Below, piece by piece: positions 25,446 through 37,399 of a stretch of DNA of 64,000 bases (position 1 is the first letter of the stretch; each line of letters opens with the position of its first letter). Both the position numbers and the translations under genes were made by a program. The notes beneath the pieces were generated by a model. The model ran no database searches. It had not been told where the DNA came from and saw only the letters and a program-made list of their open reading frames with translations. This stretch comes from Ceriagrion tenellum (Eukaryota > Arthropoda > Insecta > Odonata > Coenagrionidae), in the NCBI GenBank assembly GCA_963169105.1, contig OY720643.1, positions 80,893,696-80,957,695 on the forward strand, read 5' to 3'.

Positions 25446-28180
25446 GAGCGAGGAAAGGAAAGTGCGATGTTGCGATATAACTACTAATACTTGTGAGATC
25501 CGTTACGTATCGATCGAGGTATCGAGTCGACGGATAAATCGGAACTTGTTGGCATATTCGATACATCGCCAATTTCCGACATATTTGATATATCGACATA
25601 TTTATACTTACGAAATTATTCCTTTCTGGGTCTAAATCTTTATGATATACTTGAGATGTGGTCTAACGCGTGTGATACAGCAAAAACATCTCTATCACAC
25701 TCTAGTTTAAGAGCTATTCGACAGATTTTTTTGTTATATTTTAAGCCTATTAATTTCAAGTCGCGTACTTTTCTAATTATTATTTCCTGTAAGAATATGG
25801 TACTGCCAATCATTCAGGACACATGTCACGCACGTAAAAGAAAAGAGTATGTTACATGGATATGGATCCCTAAACGCATCTCTATTCTTTATCTAACATC
25901 AAACGGTTATCGGCCAATGCAGCACAATGTTTATTTGCATTGCACTTTACCGGAAACGAAGTCAGAAATGACCATTCAAACAGTTGATGCTATGTGTAAG
26001 TCATAGAAGTGAGCTAGATTTCAATACAAGCAATGATTTTAGTCGCATGTCAACATTTTCTAAGGCGAAATGGAACACGAATAAGGCGGCGAAACTAGCA
26101 ATTACTACTTAACCAGACGTAACGAAGAGAGCATTTTTGACATTTTATGAAAAACTTGTATTTTGAGTTTCATGCGGTGTATTGGTTCAGAACTTAAGAG
26201 GGATTCCGGGTTCGACAGCAATGCCTCGTTAAGAGAAATCATCACATGAGTCCACGAAGCATTATCCGAACACCATCCAGAAATCTGAATCTCACCGCTG
26301 TTAAAATCTTCCGCAGAAATGTATACTGAATCATTCTATCCAGTGTTATTACCGTGACTGAGATTCTATTTAGAGTTGTAGAAAATGAGTTCTTACAAGG
26401 GAATAAAGAGTCTCCGGACCCATATCCATGCACAGCATTATATTTTTCTACCTGTGGAATGTTTGTTGAAAGTTTGGTCGTATCTTATTGTCACACACTT
26501 AATGGCTATTCGATGTGACATCATTTGAAATGAGATTTGATCGTGTCTTATGCAATAGTAGTTCAAGTCAATTTTAACCCACTTCATTCTCAAAAGCTTA
26601 ATTCAGGCATCACTAGTATAGGAGGCTTTTGTAGAGTTTAACTAAGAGTCTGTGGACTTTATGTGGCCAAGGGAGTAAAATGATACAGAAATAAAAACGG
26701 AAATAAGAAAGACATGGTAAAATGAGATGAAGCAGAATTATTTTACAGTTCGGATGTGTCGAAAACAAAACTTTTGTTCCCTCGTGACCATGAGCAATTC
26801 ATTCCTTATTAGAGTATCTTTCGACTTTGACTTCCATTCACATCTATCCTTATTCAGCCTTAACTACCTCGAAGACTCATTTTCTTGACAGGGATATATA
26901 GTTTTATTAACCAACTATGTCTATATAGCACCAAAATATCGGAAAAATAATATATATAGAGACAATGTAAAATAAATAGAAGTGCATACAAAAAAGTTCA
27001 ACCCACAATATGCCAGACCATTTAAATGGTTCTCACACTGATGACATGCGATTTAAAGCTGCTACTTAATCTGTCCACAAGCAGGAATTCCCTACAGATT
27101 ATGCAAGTCAGGTCAATCTCCCCCCAATCGTTTTGCTCAATGAATGATATCACCGTTCATGACAGGGAAATCAAAGTATTCATCCATCTGGGTGACTGGA
27201 AATGCTGAAATGCCGAAAACGACAAAGTAGAAATAGTATAAAAAGGGTCCCTAAACAGGGAAAATCCGACTGGCTACATGTTTCTTATTACGAGATGGTC
27301 CTAAAAAAACTAAGACCGAATGGAGGCGGAGAACACGGAAACTGGAAACATAATGAATTACGACATTAAAAATAAAACATCTGCTAGAAGCAACCCGAGG
27401 AAAAGGCAACAACTGGATTGAGGACAGATCACTCATCTCCAACTCATTCCTACTTATTCACAGAAGACTACATTCCTTCTAGCCGATCATTACGGTCGGT
27501 AAAGCACGTACGAGCATTTCTGAATCGGTGATAATAAGAGACCTTTGTGTGTATATTTTACTTAATTTTTTAGATGCATCGAAAAAAAATTGATATTTTA
27601 TAGAATAGCGCCTAAATTTGTGGTGTTTCTTATCATAAATATACTAATGGAAAAATACAAGTTATAACTTACACTTTTTTCTCTCGAATAGAGCACGAGT
27701 TTCAACACCGTACTCAAAATATGAATGTCTATTTAACAATCTCTGACTCAGGGTATCATCATGATACTAGCTAATTACCATAAAAAATTTCACAATATGT
27801 ACTATTTCAAGTTATTATGGAAATCTGTATTTCTGTTACTAAATTAATGCAAAATGTATCCTATTTTTGATCACCCCAAGTTCTATATTAGCATTGCATT
27901 GCCACAAAGTCTACACGGCAAAACGGTTTCTTCCATTTAATCTCAAGTTATCATTTTTAAGGGAACTTACGCCGAGTTTTACGGAAATTCCGCCTTACAC
28001 AAAAAATTTCTCTTTGCAACAACTAAGAGAACACGAAAACGACTCGAACACGCCTTGCACAATTTAGATATATGACGGGAGATATGCGCTGAAATTCATT
28101 GCACAGCCCAATTATCGCATGTTGCTACACCGAAACTCGAATACTGTAAACATGGCATGCGTGTGACAAAACTATATGGA
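25446..28180. other. AT-rich non-coding stretch
   Basis: The interval 25500-25605 is crowded with TATCGA/CGATA/ATATCGACATA words, apparently a decayed simple repeat. A 116-codon frame at 25656-26006 has no recognised domain. Nothing else was found. Confidence 0.4.
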
Positions 28181-28545
28181 TGGCAATGGAGAAAAGAGGC
28201 GAACAGAGTAGAGTGTGGAAAAATGGAGAGATTCTTCCTTCTCTTCTTTCTTGCAAGATCAACCGTCGCTTCTTCTCAAGCCGCCTTTTCCTCCACGTTC
28301 TTATTCTCCGTTCGTCGAAAAACTGAATCGTAGTCACGATCTGGGACGGAGACGAGGGATTGTCGGCGCAGCCCGGAGGCAAGAAAGGACAATCCTGCGG
28401 GGACAGGGGTGGCAGACTGCCGGGGAAAAGGGGTGGGTAAGGACCGAGGAGCCGAGATGGAAAAGATTAGGACGGGAAAGAGTTGGACGAGGGGGAAGGA
28501 CGGGTTCCTAACGGCAGAGTTGGGATTCTAGGCCACGGCGAAGAA
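28181..28545. other. GA-rich and GC-rich block
   Basis: A purine-rich plus strand (GGGGAAAAGGGGTGGG and similar) with opposing open frames of 85 and 98 codons that reflect composition. It belongs to the same recurring class as the blocks at 6.7, 32.9, 40.4 and 47.3 kb. Confidence 0.35.
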
Positions 28546-28994
28546 TTGAAGAAAGGACTCAAGGAGAACGATCTGGCTCAAGAAAATTATTCGCGATAAA
28601 ATAGGTTACGGAAGAGTCGTGATATGGTGAAATTGGATGGAAAATGACGACTATTATCGTGACATGAGCCATTAATTAACTTTCACATGTTTTCGCGCTC
28701 TTAAAGCCTATATTAACTGGTAAAACTTGTGTAAAGTTGTAATTATACTCATGAACAGGATAACCAACTTTCCCGATAAATAGGCTTTTTAAAATTGTCT
28801 TCCACTCCATAGCAAAAATGTATAGCGAAGTGGAGAGATGGAAGAATTTCATTCATCCGACATGAAGAGTCAACTTACACATGATTTTAGTGTGATATGC
28901 AGCCTAGATATTAGCAAAAAAGTTAGTAAAGTTCATTTACAGTAAAGTTTTCAATTGAAAATAGGTTAAGTTAAAATAAATTAACCTAACTCCC
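28546..28994. other. AT-rich non-coding spacer
   Basis: Left flank of the 29.0-kb MITE. It contains TAAAGTTTTCAATTGAAAA near 28942-28960, which recurs exactly near 30904-30922. Confidence 0.4.
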
Positions 28995-28998
28995 TTAA

Positions 28999-29548
28999 GG
29001 TAGTATGAGCGAGATAGTACCCTAGCCATAATAGAGACCATATTCGAATTACACGTTTTAATTTCACCAGCTGTAGGACACATGGATTAAATATTGCATT
29101 ATTAATGGTGCAATAATATAGTTTCATATGATAGAAATGGTAAGTAATTAAACGGAAATATCTAAATAAGTCTTTAACTTGACTCATTTATATTCGCGCG
29201 GTGCGTTTGAAACTCCTTCGAAACGGAATGCTTTTTTATATCCCGAAGAATGTACTGCGGTGACAATATCATTAATGTTTAAAAATAATTGAGCAAACAT
29301 ACAAACTACACGCAGTTTTTTTACGACATCTAAGTGTTAGAAATTTCTCATTATGTAAATAATGTCTAGCTGGAATGCATACACATACCATTTCCCATGT
29401 AAAAGGGGTGGTATTTAATGGGAAATGCCTCCGAATGTAATGTAGTGAGAGGTTGAATTTTTGGTGTCATTGGAAGGGTGAGATATTTTTCTTTAAAATG
29501 AGACCAAATTCAATGATTTCTAGGTAAAATGATATTTCGCTCACTACC
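28999..29548 (+). mobile_element. TTAA-flanked MITE (family copy A)
   Basis: The left end reads GGTAGTATGAGCGAGATAGT. The reverse complement of the right end reads GGTAGTGAGCGAAATATC. TTAA flanks both ends (28995-28998 and 29549-29552), as expected for piggyBac-type target duplication. The 550-bp body aligns along its whole length, in reverse orientation, with the 553-bp element at 36362-36914; for example ATTCGAATTACACGTTTTAA and AATAATGGTGCAAT-type segments are shared. There is no transposase frame. The ends begin GGTAGT rather than the CCC usual for piggyBac, so the superfamily is inferred from TTAA only. Confidence 0.85.
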
Positions 29549-29552
29549 TTAA

Positions 29553-29733
29553 ATGAAGATAAAAAGACGATACTGACGGCTGATATCAATGAATGAATTA
29601 CCTACCTCGCAAAAAAATGCAGAGGGATAGAAAACATTATACCCAATTTCCAGGATAGAGAATGCTACTGATCCAGCACATTTAGCAATGTAACATTGTA
29701 TACAAGCTAGTTAATCAGAAAATGCGAGGCCAA
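29553..29733 (+). repeat. Direct repeat, unit 1
   Basis: A segment containing GAATTACCTACCTCGCAAAA, then CTACTGATCCAGCACATTTA and ACAAGCTAGTTAATC, aligns collinearly with about 30330-30507. The offset is about 776 bp. Roughly three quarters of positions match by eye. It abuts the right TTAA of MITE copy A. Confidence 0.65.
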
Positions 29734-30329
29734 ATAGTAAAATGTGAAAAAGGATTACCGTTCAATCGAATTGTACAAGCAGTTTAAAAATAAAATTGAC
29801 AGGCCAACGACTCATAACATATATTATGGTGGTTGGAGCAATTTTTATGCACAGGTTTGAGTGAAAACTATCTGCGGGTACTAATAAGTTATAAGACTAG
29901 AAAAAAGTGTATGCTGTCGATTTGGTCTCTTGGAAATTTTATGCTATTTTAACACGTAGACACTTAAATTATATGTCGAAATAATTTGATTAAAAATGTC
30001 CATGTCCTCTACAAAACTCTATAAATACCTTTCCTATTACAATAATGGTGTCTAAGAACGATCAAGATATCATTACAAGTATAGAGTGAGAAGTAACTCA
30101 TAATTATACCTAAATTTTGAACTCCGTGCCGTACATCCAAGTATTAACAATAGTTTAATTGAGGCGATACTTTAAAAATATAACAATTGCACCATTTATA
30201 TTACTGCATGTATGATTATATTCACCGTAAAAGCAGATGCACTTATCAGAAATATGATGGTAATATTTTTTCTCATTTTCTTGGAAAGTTATTAAAATAT
30301 GCACTTGACTCACCTCTCCAACCACCTAA

Positions 30330-30507
30330 AATTACGGCGAAAAGACACTATCGATCACTGATCAATGGATAAATTACCTACCGCGCAAAAGATTACAGGG
30401 ATACAAAAAACAATACCCAATGAACTGATTTCATAATGTTACTGATCCAACATATTAAGCATTGCAACACTGAAAACAAGCTGGTTAATCGGGGAAAATA
30501 GGACTCA
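30330..30507 (+). repeat. Direct repeat, unit 2
   Basis: Counterpart of 29553-29733: AAATTACCTACCGCGCAAAA, TTACTGATCCAACATATTAA and ACAAGCTGGTTAATC occur in the same order. Similarity appears to run left to the equivalent of the MITE insertion point (CTAAAATTACGGCGAAAAGA against TTAAATGAAGATAAAAAGAC). Confidence 0.65.
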
Positions 30508-32217
30508 CTAATATAAAACACATTAGTCGCACAATGACCTTCGGGGACAAGTTGCAGCTTAACATGTTCACAAGTCAAATTCTCCGTAATCGTACGTAAT
30601 AATGGAAGCAATAATAGCCATGCGTATTATTATATTGCGCGAAAGGGTGAATTTCGGCGGAAAACCATTTAAATTTTTAGCCAAATCTACTTCTTTTTCA
30701 TCCTCGCGATTCATTTTCCTGTCATAATTCGACTTCTCCACGTTAGTGGGACAACTTTGTTTGATATGCCGTACAAATGAATTAAATGCTTTAAAACATA
30801 ACCAACAGCAACACTACACAATTATCAAGCATCAAACACGCTAGGGTATTTTGAGATACAGACGACTTCGGCTGTACTTCTCGGGGAATGCTTATTTCAA
30901 CAATAAAGTTTTCAATTGAAAAGCACGAAGATTCTATAAAAACTCAAGTTGTCGCAACGATTTGAATCATTCATTTTTCTGGGATCCAAATTCACGAGCT
31001 ATGATAAGTGCACAAAGAAATGATGCTTTTTAAGCGTCGTAAGAAATAAAATTCAAGATTTAATTTCACTAACTTATTTTGAACAATTATGATACATTTG
31101 TATGAGTAAATAAACGAGTTACTCAAAAAAGCAAGCAATAAATTTGATCATACTGAGGTATCGCTATCTCTCACTGAAGCAATCAACATATTTGTCTAAT
31201 ACTCGGCTTCCATTTAACAGGGATTGCACTATGTATGTGGACAGTAAATTGCAAAAATGACTGACGCAATCCATGCGGCTTAGCTGAATGTACTTGAAAA
31301 CAAATTAATTCGGAGGAACTCATTCTATTGTTAGCCTTATGACGAGGATCAGAACATTTTTAGGTTAATGACATATTTGTACAAGACAAAAACATCCTCT
31401 TCTTCATTGTTTGATCGCTATTAACTAGTTATTGTTCTTAAATAGTTTAAATGGCAACTGTAATCACCTGCCTTTCAGCCACTCAAATTCAAACTAGTCT
31501 CTGTGAAAAAGTTGAAAACATCCTATTCGTCTAATACTAGGCTCTAGGACTTTCATGACAATGTGAACTTCGTCTGATAAAAGTAAAATATATTGAATGG
31601 AACATTTTTTCTTCAATCTGGAGAGGAAGCATTGAATTTATAAAAGAAACGAGTTACCAAGAATTTACTTAGAAATGAGTAATTCGTGTAGGGAGGCAAA
31701 TAAATAGTAAGACCTCATTAACTAAATCAGCAGCGCTGTAATTTAAAATGCCACCTATGACGCCCCATCGATTCAAAATAAATCAAACAAAAGAACTCAC
31801 CGATCATATGTAAGAACGAAAAGTTGTATCACCGAAGAGGGTCTGCGAATGACAGCTGCGGATATGCATATAAAAAAACGCGGATTGAACAGCAAGAAAA
31901 AACACGGGAGGGACAAGGAAATGGGTACCGATTCCTGGAAAATGGCCAAATATCAGAGTGCACAACGATAACTTATACATCTCTCACGCTTAGTGCAGTT
32001 TTCTCATAAAAAGGCAGAGCTAATACCCAGCGTATTCAGTCTCAATTTGGACACAAGCCTTTTGGAAATATTACGAATATACTTGAATAATTACGAAAAC
32101 TAGGGAAAAAATAAGAAGATAAAAAATGATGAGACACATTTTGAGACGAAAGGGTACTAAGGAAGGAACAAAAACGGAAAGGGAACTTGATGAAAAGTAT
32201 CAAAACGAAAAAGAAAA
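30508..32217. other. AT-rich non-coding stretch
   Basis: Nothing recognised apart from the palindromic TTTTCAATTGAAAA word near 30909-30922. Confidence 0.45.
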
Positions 32218-32490
32218 ATTGAATGGACAGCAGGAAAACAATTAGAAACGTCACTGTGTAGAAATACGTAAAAATAAAGTGTTTAGCAGATAGGAGGATG
32301 GAATGGAGAGATGAGGCCATCTAACCTTAGAATTTATGACTGCTAATGGTATAAAAATCCACTCAGGTTTTGTAGAGAACTCCGCACAATCCACAAATTA
32401 TACACATTACACACATCCCACAAGTGCAGCAATATTTAGCGTGGTAGTGCGCGAGAAATACCTAAGTTTACCCAACAAATCCCCCGAACT
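32218..32490 (+). repeat. Tandem duplication, unit 1 (LINE-tail-like)
   Basis: The unit begins ATTGAATGGACAGCAGGAAA and passes ACAATTAGAAACGTC, TATAAAAATCCACTCAGGTT and GTGCGCGAGAAAT. The same order recurs 309 bp downstream. A frame around 32278-32326 reads CLADRRMEWRDEAI then a stop, and the second unit reads CLSDGKMEWRAEAI then a stop. This suggests that the duplicated DNA includes the end of a coding sequence, perhaps a LINE; that reading is an inference. Confidence 0.7.
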
Positions 32491-32526
32491 GGAACCTAAT
32501 GGAAATTTTTACAACGAAGAATAAAC

Positions 32527-32798
32527 ATTGAGTGGACAGCAGGATAACAATTAGAAACGTCTCATGGTAGAGCTACAAAAAATAAGTGTTTATCTGATGG
32601 AAAAATGGAGTGGAGAGCAGAAGCAATATAATCTTATAATTGATAAATGCTAATGATATGAAAATCCAGTCAGGTTCTATAAAGAACTCTGCATAATTTA
32701 CAAGTTATACAGAGTATACAAAGTCCACAAGTACACCAATATTAAGCAAGGAAGTGTGCGAGAAATTCCTTCGTTTATCCAACAAAACCTCCGAATAG
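32527..32798 (+). repeat. Tandem duplication, unit 2 (LINE-tail-like)
   Basis: Starts ATTGAGTGGACAGCAGGATA, then ACAATTAGAAACGTC, ATGAAAATCCAGTCAGGTTC and GTGTGCGAGAAAT, collinear with 32218-32490. Divergence looks like about 20%, so the duplication is not recent. Confidence 0.7.
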
Positions 32799-32879
32799 GG
32801 CGAGACAAATTATGATAAATTGGAGACAGGGACAATTGAGGCGTTAATAGATCAAAAGCATCGGAAAAAGGAAATTACC

Positions 32880-33265
32880 CACTTTTCCTCAGTTTTCGGT
32901 GCGCGAATAAATGATGAAAAACCTCTCAAGAGGGAAAAGGTGGGAGTGGAGTGTAGCCGGGCGGGCCGCGGAGGGTGGATGATTTTGATGAAATTGAGAA
33001 GAGTGAATGACATGTGCCGAGAGAGGGCGGGACGTTGAGGGGGTAAAACGCAAGATTGAAGTGAGCGGGATAGAAGATATGGGGGAGAAGGGAAGTGAAT
33101 AGCGAGCGTGGGAAGAGAAAATATGGAGGTGAAGAGGCAGCCGGTAGGGCAATGGAAGCAAGACAGAGAGGAAGGACAAGGACTGTCAGGTTGAACGCGA
33201 GGTGAACCAACAACGGCGGAAGAATTTCTCTCGAGCCAAGGCCATCGGCCTTTTGGTGGGGAGGG
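32880..33265. other. GA-rich block
   Basis: A purine-rich plus strand with GC content above the flanks (GGGCGGGCCGCGGAGGG near 32960). Three overlapping open frames of 72, 96 and 124 codons lie on both strands, which is what a stop-poor composition produces. No family resemblance was found. Confidence 0.35.
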
Positions 33266-33659
33266 AAAGACGGAATGAGTTGAAAATCATTATATAACAC
33301 AGAGGGCGCAAGGAGCGCTATATGAAAATAACGCTGCTGCTAAAGTTATTTGAGAGATGGGAAAAGGTTCCAAATGAAGCCAAGAAAAACACAAATGTCT
33401 TTGAGAGAACTATGCTCTTGAGAATGTGTATACCATTTCCGACGATGCTACATCATTAAATTAAGACTTTGAAGTAGGTTAGTTGGCAGGTAGTGTGGCT
33501 GATTAATTCATATGCCCCCTAATGTATGTTCCTAAATGTGCCGAGTAGTGCTAACACCATATTTTGCATGTTCCGTGCATGACTCTTGTGTCACATTTAC
33601 ATAGTTACAATATAGATTATTTGAATATTTTCTGTAGCATTTGCAGTATACCAATAGTG
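33266..33659. other. Non-coding spacer
   Basis: Nothing recognised. Confidence 0.4.
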
Positions 33660-33775
33660 TGGTGCTTGTTGGTGACATTAAATTTCTTTACGGTAGTTCA
33701 TGGTGGTGATATGTCACTGCCAAACACCTTTGTGGTGGCTAGCTGCGTAATACGTAGACGTAAATGTACACGTCG
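33660..33775 (+). mobile_element. Possible LINE 3'-terminal remnant
   Basis: AACACCTTTGTGGTGGCTAG at about 33723-33742, followed by GTAGACGTAAATGTA at about 33754-33769, resembles the 3' end of the Jockey/CR1-like LINE at 43.3 kb. There the minus strand reads ACACCCTTGTGGTGGCTCGC, then GTAGATGTAGATGTA. About 45-50 bp support the call; no coding part is preserved upstream. Confidence 0.45.
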
Positions 33776-36020
33776 ATCATCTCCAGATGATTATGCCAGA
33801 AGATAATGCAGTAGGATAATGCATCAAAAATTAGGATGACATTTAAGTTTCCTATTTTATTCATAGAAAATTGCAAATATTTACTCAACGACAACTATTA
33901 TTTCTACATTACTCTATTCTTAACTATCACATACAGAACTGTCATTTTAAAACGTCAATTGAGCACACAATTTAACGCAATTGTATTAATCTTTTCTCAC
34001 AATTCGATCCAGACATCTGAGTGCCCTGACCAAATTTGTGGGTTTGTGCGTTAATTTCATTTTTGTAGAGTAACGTTTTAGAGAAACGAAACATGGAGCA
34101 TTATTTTTTTAGGCAGCTCTCGTCTAAAATGATATGGTAAGAATTAATAAGCTACCTTGAAAAATCTTCAGTTTTTTTATCCATCAACATGCATCATCAT
34201 CATACAATTAACTGTATATGAACACCCAGTAAGTCATATATTTTTATAAAGAAGCAGGTGTATGTTTTTCTGGAGATTCTTGGAAGCAAACTCACCGATG
34301 TTGTCTAGAATTACTGATTTTTGGGATACCGGTCTTGTTTCCGCTGAACATTTTAAGATAGGTCTAAAGTTAATTTTAAAAATTTGGGTTTCTATTGGCT
34401 CTGCAATTAGGAGTTGGGGTTCCTTTCCCAGTACAACACTACAGATTTTCGCTGAACAAGCAAGTAGTGACCAAGATTTGATATGGGGACCTTCTGACCA
34501 CAACACTCCAACAATAAGCCTTCAACTATGCCCACACAAAAGAGAATGACCTTCAAGACGTGTCTTTCGTCACTGTGGTAGGGGGTAGAGACAATGATAC
34601 CGCTTATGCTCTACAATCATATTGCTGTAACTGAGCCAGTTGTTCAGTAATTAATTACAACCGCAGTTTAGAAAGTGTACACGTGATACTCTTAATGTCA
34701 CTACTTCCGAAATTTAGAGCAGAAACGCTGTTGACATAATACAGTTTGTTTTCTGCAGGCATCTCATAAGGATAATATGTATGCTCTGGTAATGTTTTAG
34801 ATCTAGAGCACAGAAGTTGTTATTGAGAGGAGAAAGAGGGTATTTAAATGATGTGCTGATACGGAAAGAAGGATGGGGAAAAGTTGAATAAACGGTAAAA
34901 CAGCGTTGAAGGAAGAACCACATGAAAGAAGATAAAGAAGAAAAATTCCTTAATTCTAATTAGACGAGAAAAAATACCGCAATCGATATCACTACGTTAG
35001 TAATAAGGATATTAAAACTTTTCGTCTAAAAACGACTCATTCAAATATTTTAGGAGTATTCTGGTGCTTGCTCAAGTTCATTTTTTTATGTGTATGGTCG
35101 GCTGATTCATTATCACTTTTAGAATTAGATCAGGGATGGAACACAGTTCCTTCTCCCGCGTTGCCGCTATCGCCATCTACAACACAAACTGCTATAGAAT
35201 GGCTTTGTTCACAGTTTCTGTCCAAAAAGTACACTCCACAAATTGACAGCAGTGAGTTAAAGCGCATATTTAAACTTGAAGAATGATGATCACGCTGCTA
35301 CTTTCAGGAACGCGATATCAGTCCTCTGAAGTGCCTTGATCACTGTTTTTCTAGTGATCATTCTAAATCAAGGCTCTTGGATCGACTCTTGCCGTGCTAA
35401 GTGACATGTAGCACTATTACGGTCGCTTAACCATTTTACCTGAGCTCTTCTTTTAAATATATAATACCATTCAATAACCAGTAACTGCATAACATTCTTA
35501 GTTTTTTACTCTCATTTAGATGCGTTAACAAAACAATTTTATGAATTGAATTCCGACTCACCAGATAAGGAAAGAAAACGCCAAGGGAAATGATTCTCCG
35601 TCGGGTGGAAAGTTACATTTCGTTTGTTTTACCGCATTATATATTAATTACAAGAATCGAGGACATATTTCAACTATAGATTTTCTTCAATCTTCATTCC
35701 CAATGAAATTCAGCCTTTGATTACTAAATCTAGTAACTCGAGCGAGAAAACGACGAAAATTGTCGAATTTCCGCCGCAGTGATAAAATTCTGTCCAAATT
35801 TTCTGGGGCACATTTGCATTTTGCACATTTAAATGCCATCCAGAAGCCAAGTGCCATGGTGAAACTTCACTTACAATACACTTATACACTTATAAAGTTT
35901 GTCACCATGATTTATGAAATAAAATGTTGTTTCATACTTTCCATACTTTGTAATAATACCGACCGCGGTTCTGACAATATTATGTCATTATCAAGGTATT
36001 ACTTCTTTCTTTCATTGCAC
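33776..36020. other. AT-rich non-coding stretch
   Basis: Opposing open frames at 34234-34549 (90 and 95 codons) and a frame at 35068-35286 have no recognised domain. A small nested hairpin, TGATCACT (35338-35345) with AGTGATCA (35353-35360), is framed by GCCTTGAT and ATCAAGGC (35333-35340 and 35367-35374). Nothing else was seen. Confidence 0.4.
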
Positions 36021-36361
36021 ATGTATACACACCGATGGTGGTGGGGCAGGCAAGGGAGAGAGGATGGAGAAGAAAAGGAGGGGGTTATTGAAAAGAGAGG
36101 AGAAAGGAATGCCATGCCTATAGTTGGGAATGCTAGTATTTCAAGGCAAGAAAGAGCGGGAAAAGGGGGCAAGGATCCTCAAAACCATGCCAGCAAAGAA
36201 TTTTGACTGGTCCTTTTATCCTCCCTTAACCATCGGACAAATTTTATTTAACGACAAAGATAAATTTTAAATCTTGCACACAAGTGAAGTATATGCCTTA
36301 GTATTTCGTGCGAAGCTACGTATATTGAACATACTGTACGGAAATATGTCGTAATCATTAA
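36021..36361. other. Short GA-rich run and left flank of MITE copy B
   Basis: Purine-rich from about 36030 to 36185 (GGAGAAAGGAATG and similar), then AT-rich to the TTAA at 36358-36361. Confidence 0.35.
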
Positions 36362-36914
36362 GGTAGTTTGAGCAAAATATCGTTTGACTTTGAAATCAAT
36401 GCATTTGGTTTCATTTTTAAGAAAAATATCTCACCCTTTCAAATGACACTAAAAATTCAATCCCTTACCACATTACTTTCGGAGATATTTTCCAAAAAAT
36501 ACTAGCACTTTTACATGGAAAATGGTACGTGTAGGCACTCCAGTGAGATATTATTTACAAAATGAGGCATTTCTAGCACTCAGACGTCGTAAAAAAAATA
36601 ACAGCGAGTAGTTTATGTTTTTTCAACTATATATGAAAATTAATCATATTGTCACCGCAGTAGGTTATTGGGTACCACAAAAAGCCTTCCGTTTTGAAGG
36701 AGTTTCAGACCCACCGCGCGAAAAAAATGAGTCAAGTTTAAGACTTATTTAGATATTTTCACTGAATTACATGCAATTTCTGTCATATAAACTATATAAT
36801 TGCACCATTAATAATGCGATATTTAATTGATGTGTCCTATATCTGGTGAAATTAAAACGTGTAATTCGAATATAGTTTCTATTATGATTAGGGAACTATC
36901 TCGCTCGGACTACC
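36362..36914 (-). mobile_element. TTAA-flanked MITE (family copy B)
   Basis: The left end reads GGTAGTTTGAGCAAAATATC and the reverse complement of the right end reads GGTAGTCCGAGCGAGATAGT. TTAA lies at 36358-36361 and 36915-36918. Its right end matches the left end of copy A, so it is inserted in the opposite orientation. The lengths are 553 and 550 bp. A strong shared landmark is the segment around 36640-36740 (TGTCACCGCAGTA, CCGCGCG, TGAGTCAAGTTTAAGAC). It is non-coding and mobilised only in trans. Confidence 0.87.
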
Positions 36915-36918
36915 TTAA

Positions 36919-37194
36919 AGAACAGAAAATGTTTCATTACAAGTGATGTTTCTGCAATGTTTTCTAAACATTTACTAGACTGTCATCACATGAGTAATTT
37001 TACATTGGAAATTTTGCATGCACAGCGTTAAGAAATAAAACTGTGGTGTTAGAACATATCGAGATCGTAAGTTTCATAAGAATAATATCAACTTTGTTGA
37101 TAACCTCACATTTAGCTCGCATTAACCGCTGGTGTCAATAATCTTTTGATCACATTTATTTCACGTGACGGACGATGTTTGGCTTATGTCATAA
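36919..37194. other. Non-coding spacer
   Basis: AT-rich; nothing recognised. Confidence 0.4.
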
Positions 37195-37204
37195 CATTTC
37201 CCTA

Positions 37205-37392
37205 GTCGTTGTGTTTCTCTCTCTCTTCCTTTTCCTCTTCACCCGCCTTTTCCCTTGGAAAAGAAACCTCTCGAAATATGGGCATGACCTTCCTCCCAAC
37301 CTCCTTTCCTTCTCTTTCAAACAACCCTATCGTTTTCTTCCCCCCAACCTCTCTCCCTCTCTCTCTCTCTCTCTTTCTCGCCTTCCAGAACC
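37205..37392. repeat. CT-rich tract with (CT)n microsatellite
   Basis: A pyrimidine-rich plus strand with an uninterrupted CT run near 37354-37374. The open frames of 60-81 codons over it reflect composition. Confidence 0.7.
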
Positions 37393-37399
37393 GCCACTG

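Noticed and set aside
12548..26433. Peptide similarity NLTAVRLRFSDP (minus frame 12548-12769) and ILTAVRFRFLDG (minus frame 26242-26433)
   Set aside because: Only about 40 bp align, with many mismatches. It could be an unknown repeat, but it is too weak to list as a feature.
30187..30372. 61-codon open frame as a small gene
   Set aside because: It overlaps the diverged direct repeat and shows no coding signature.
34234..34549. Opposing 90- and 95-codon frames that look protein-like
   Set aside because: Neither translation matches a family I know, and both strands being open suggests chance. No splice or promoter context was seen.
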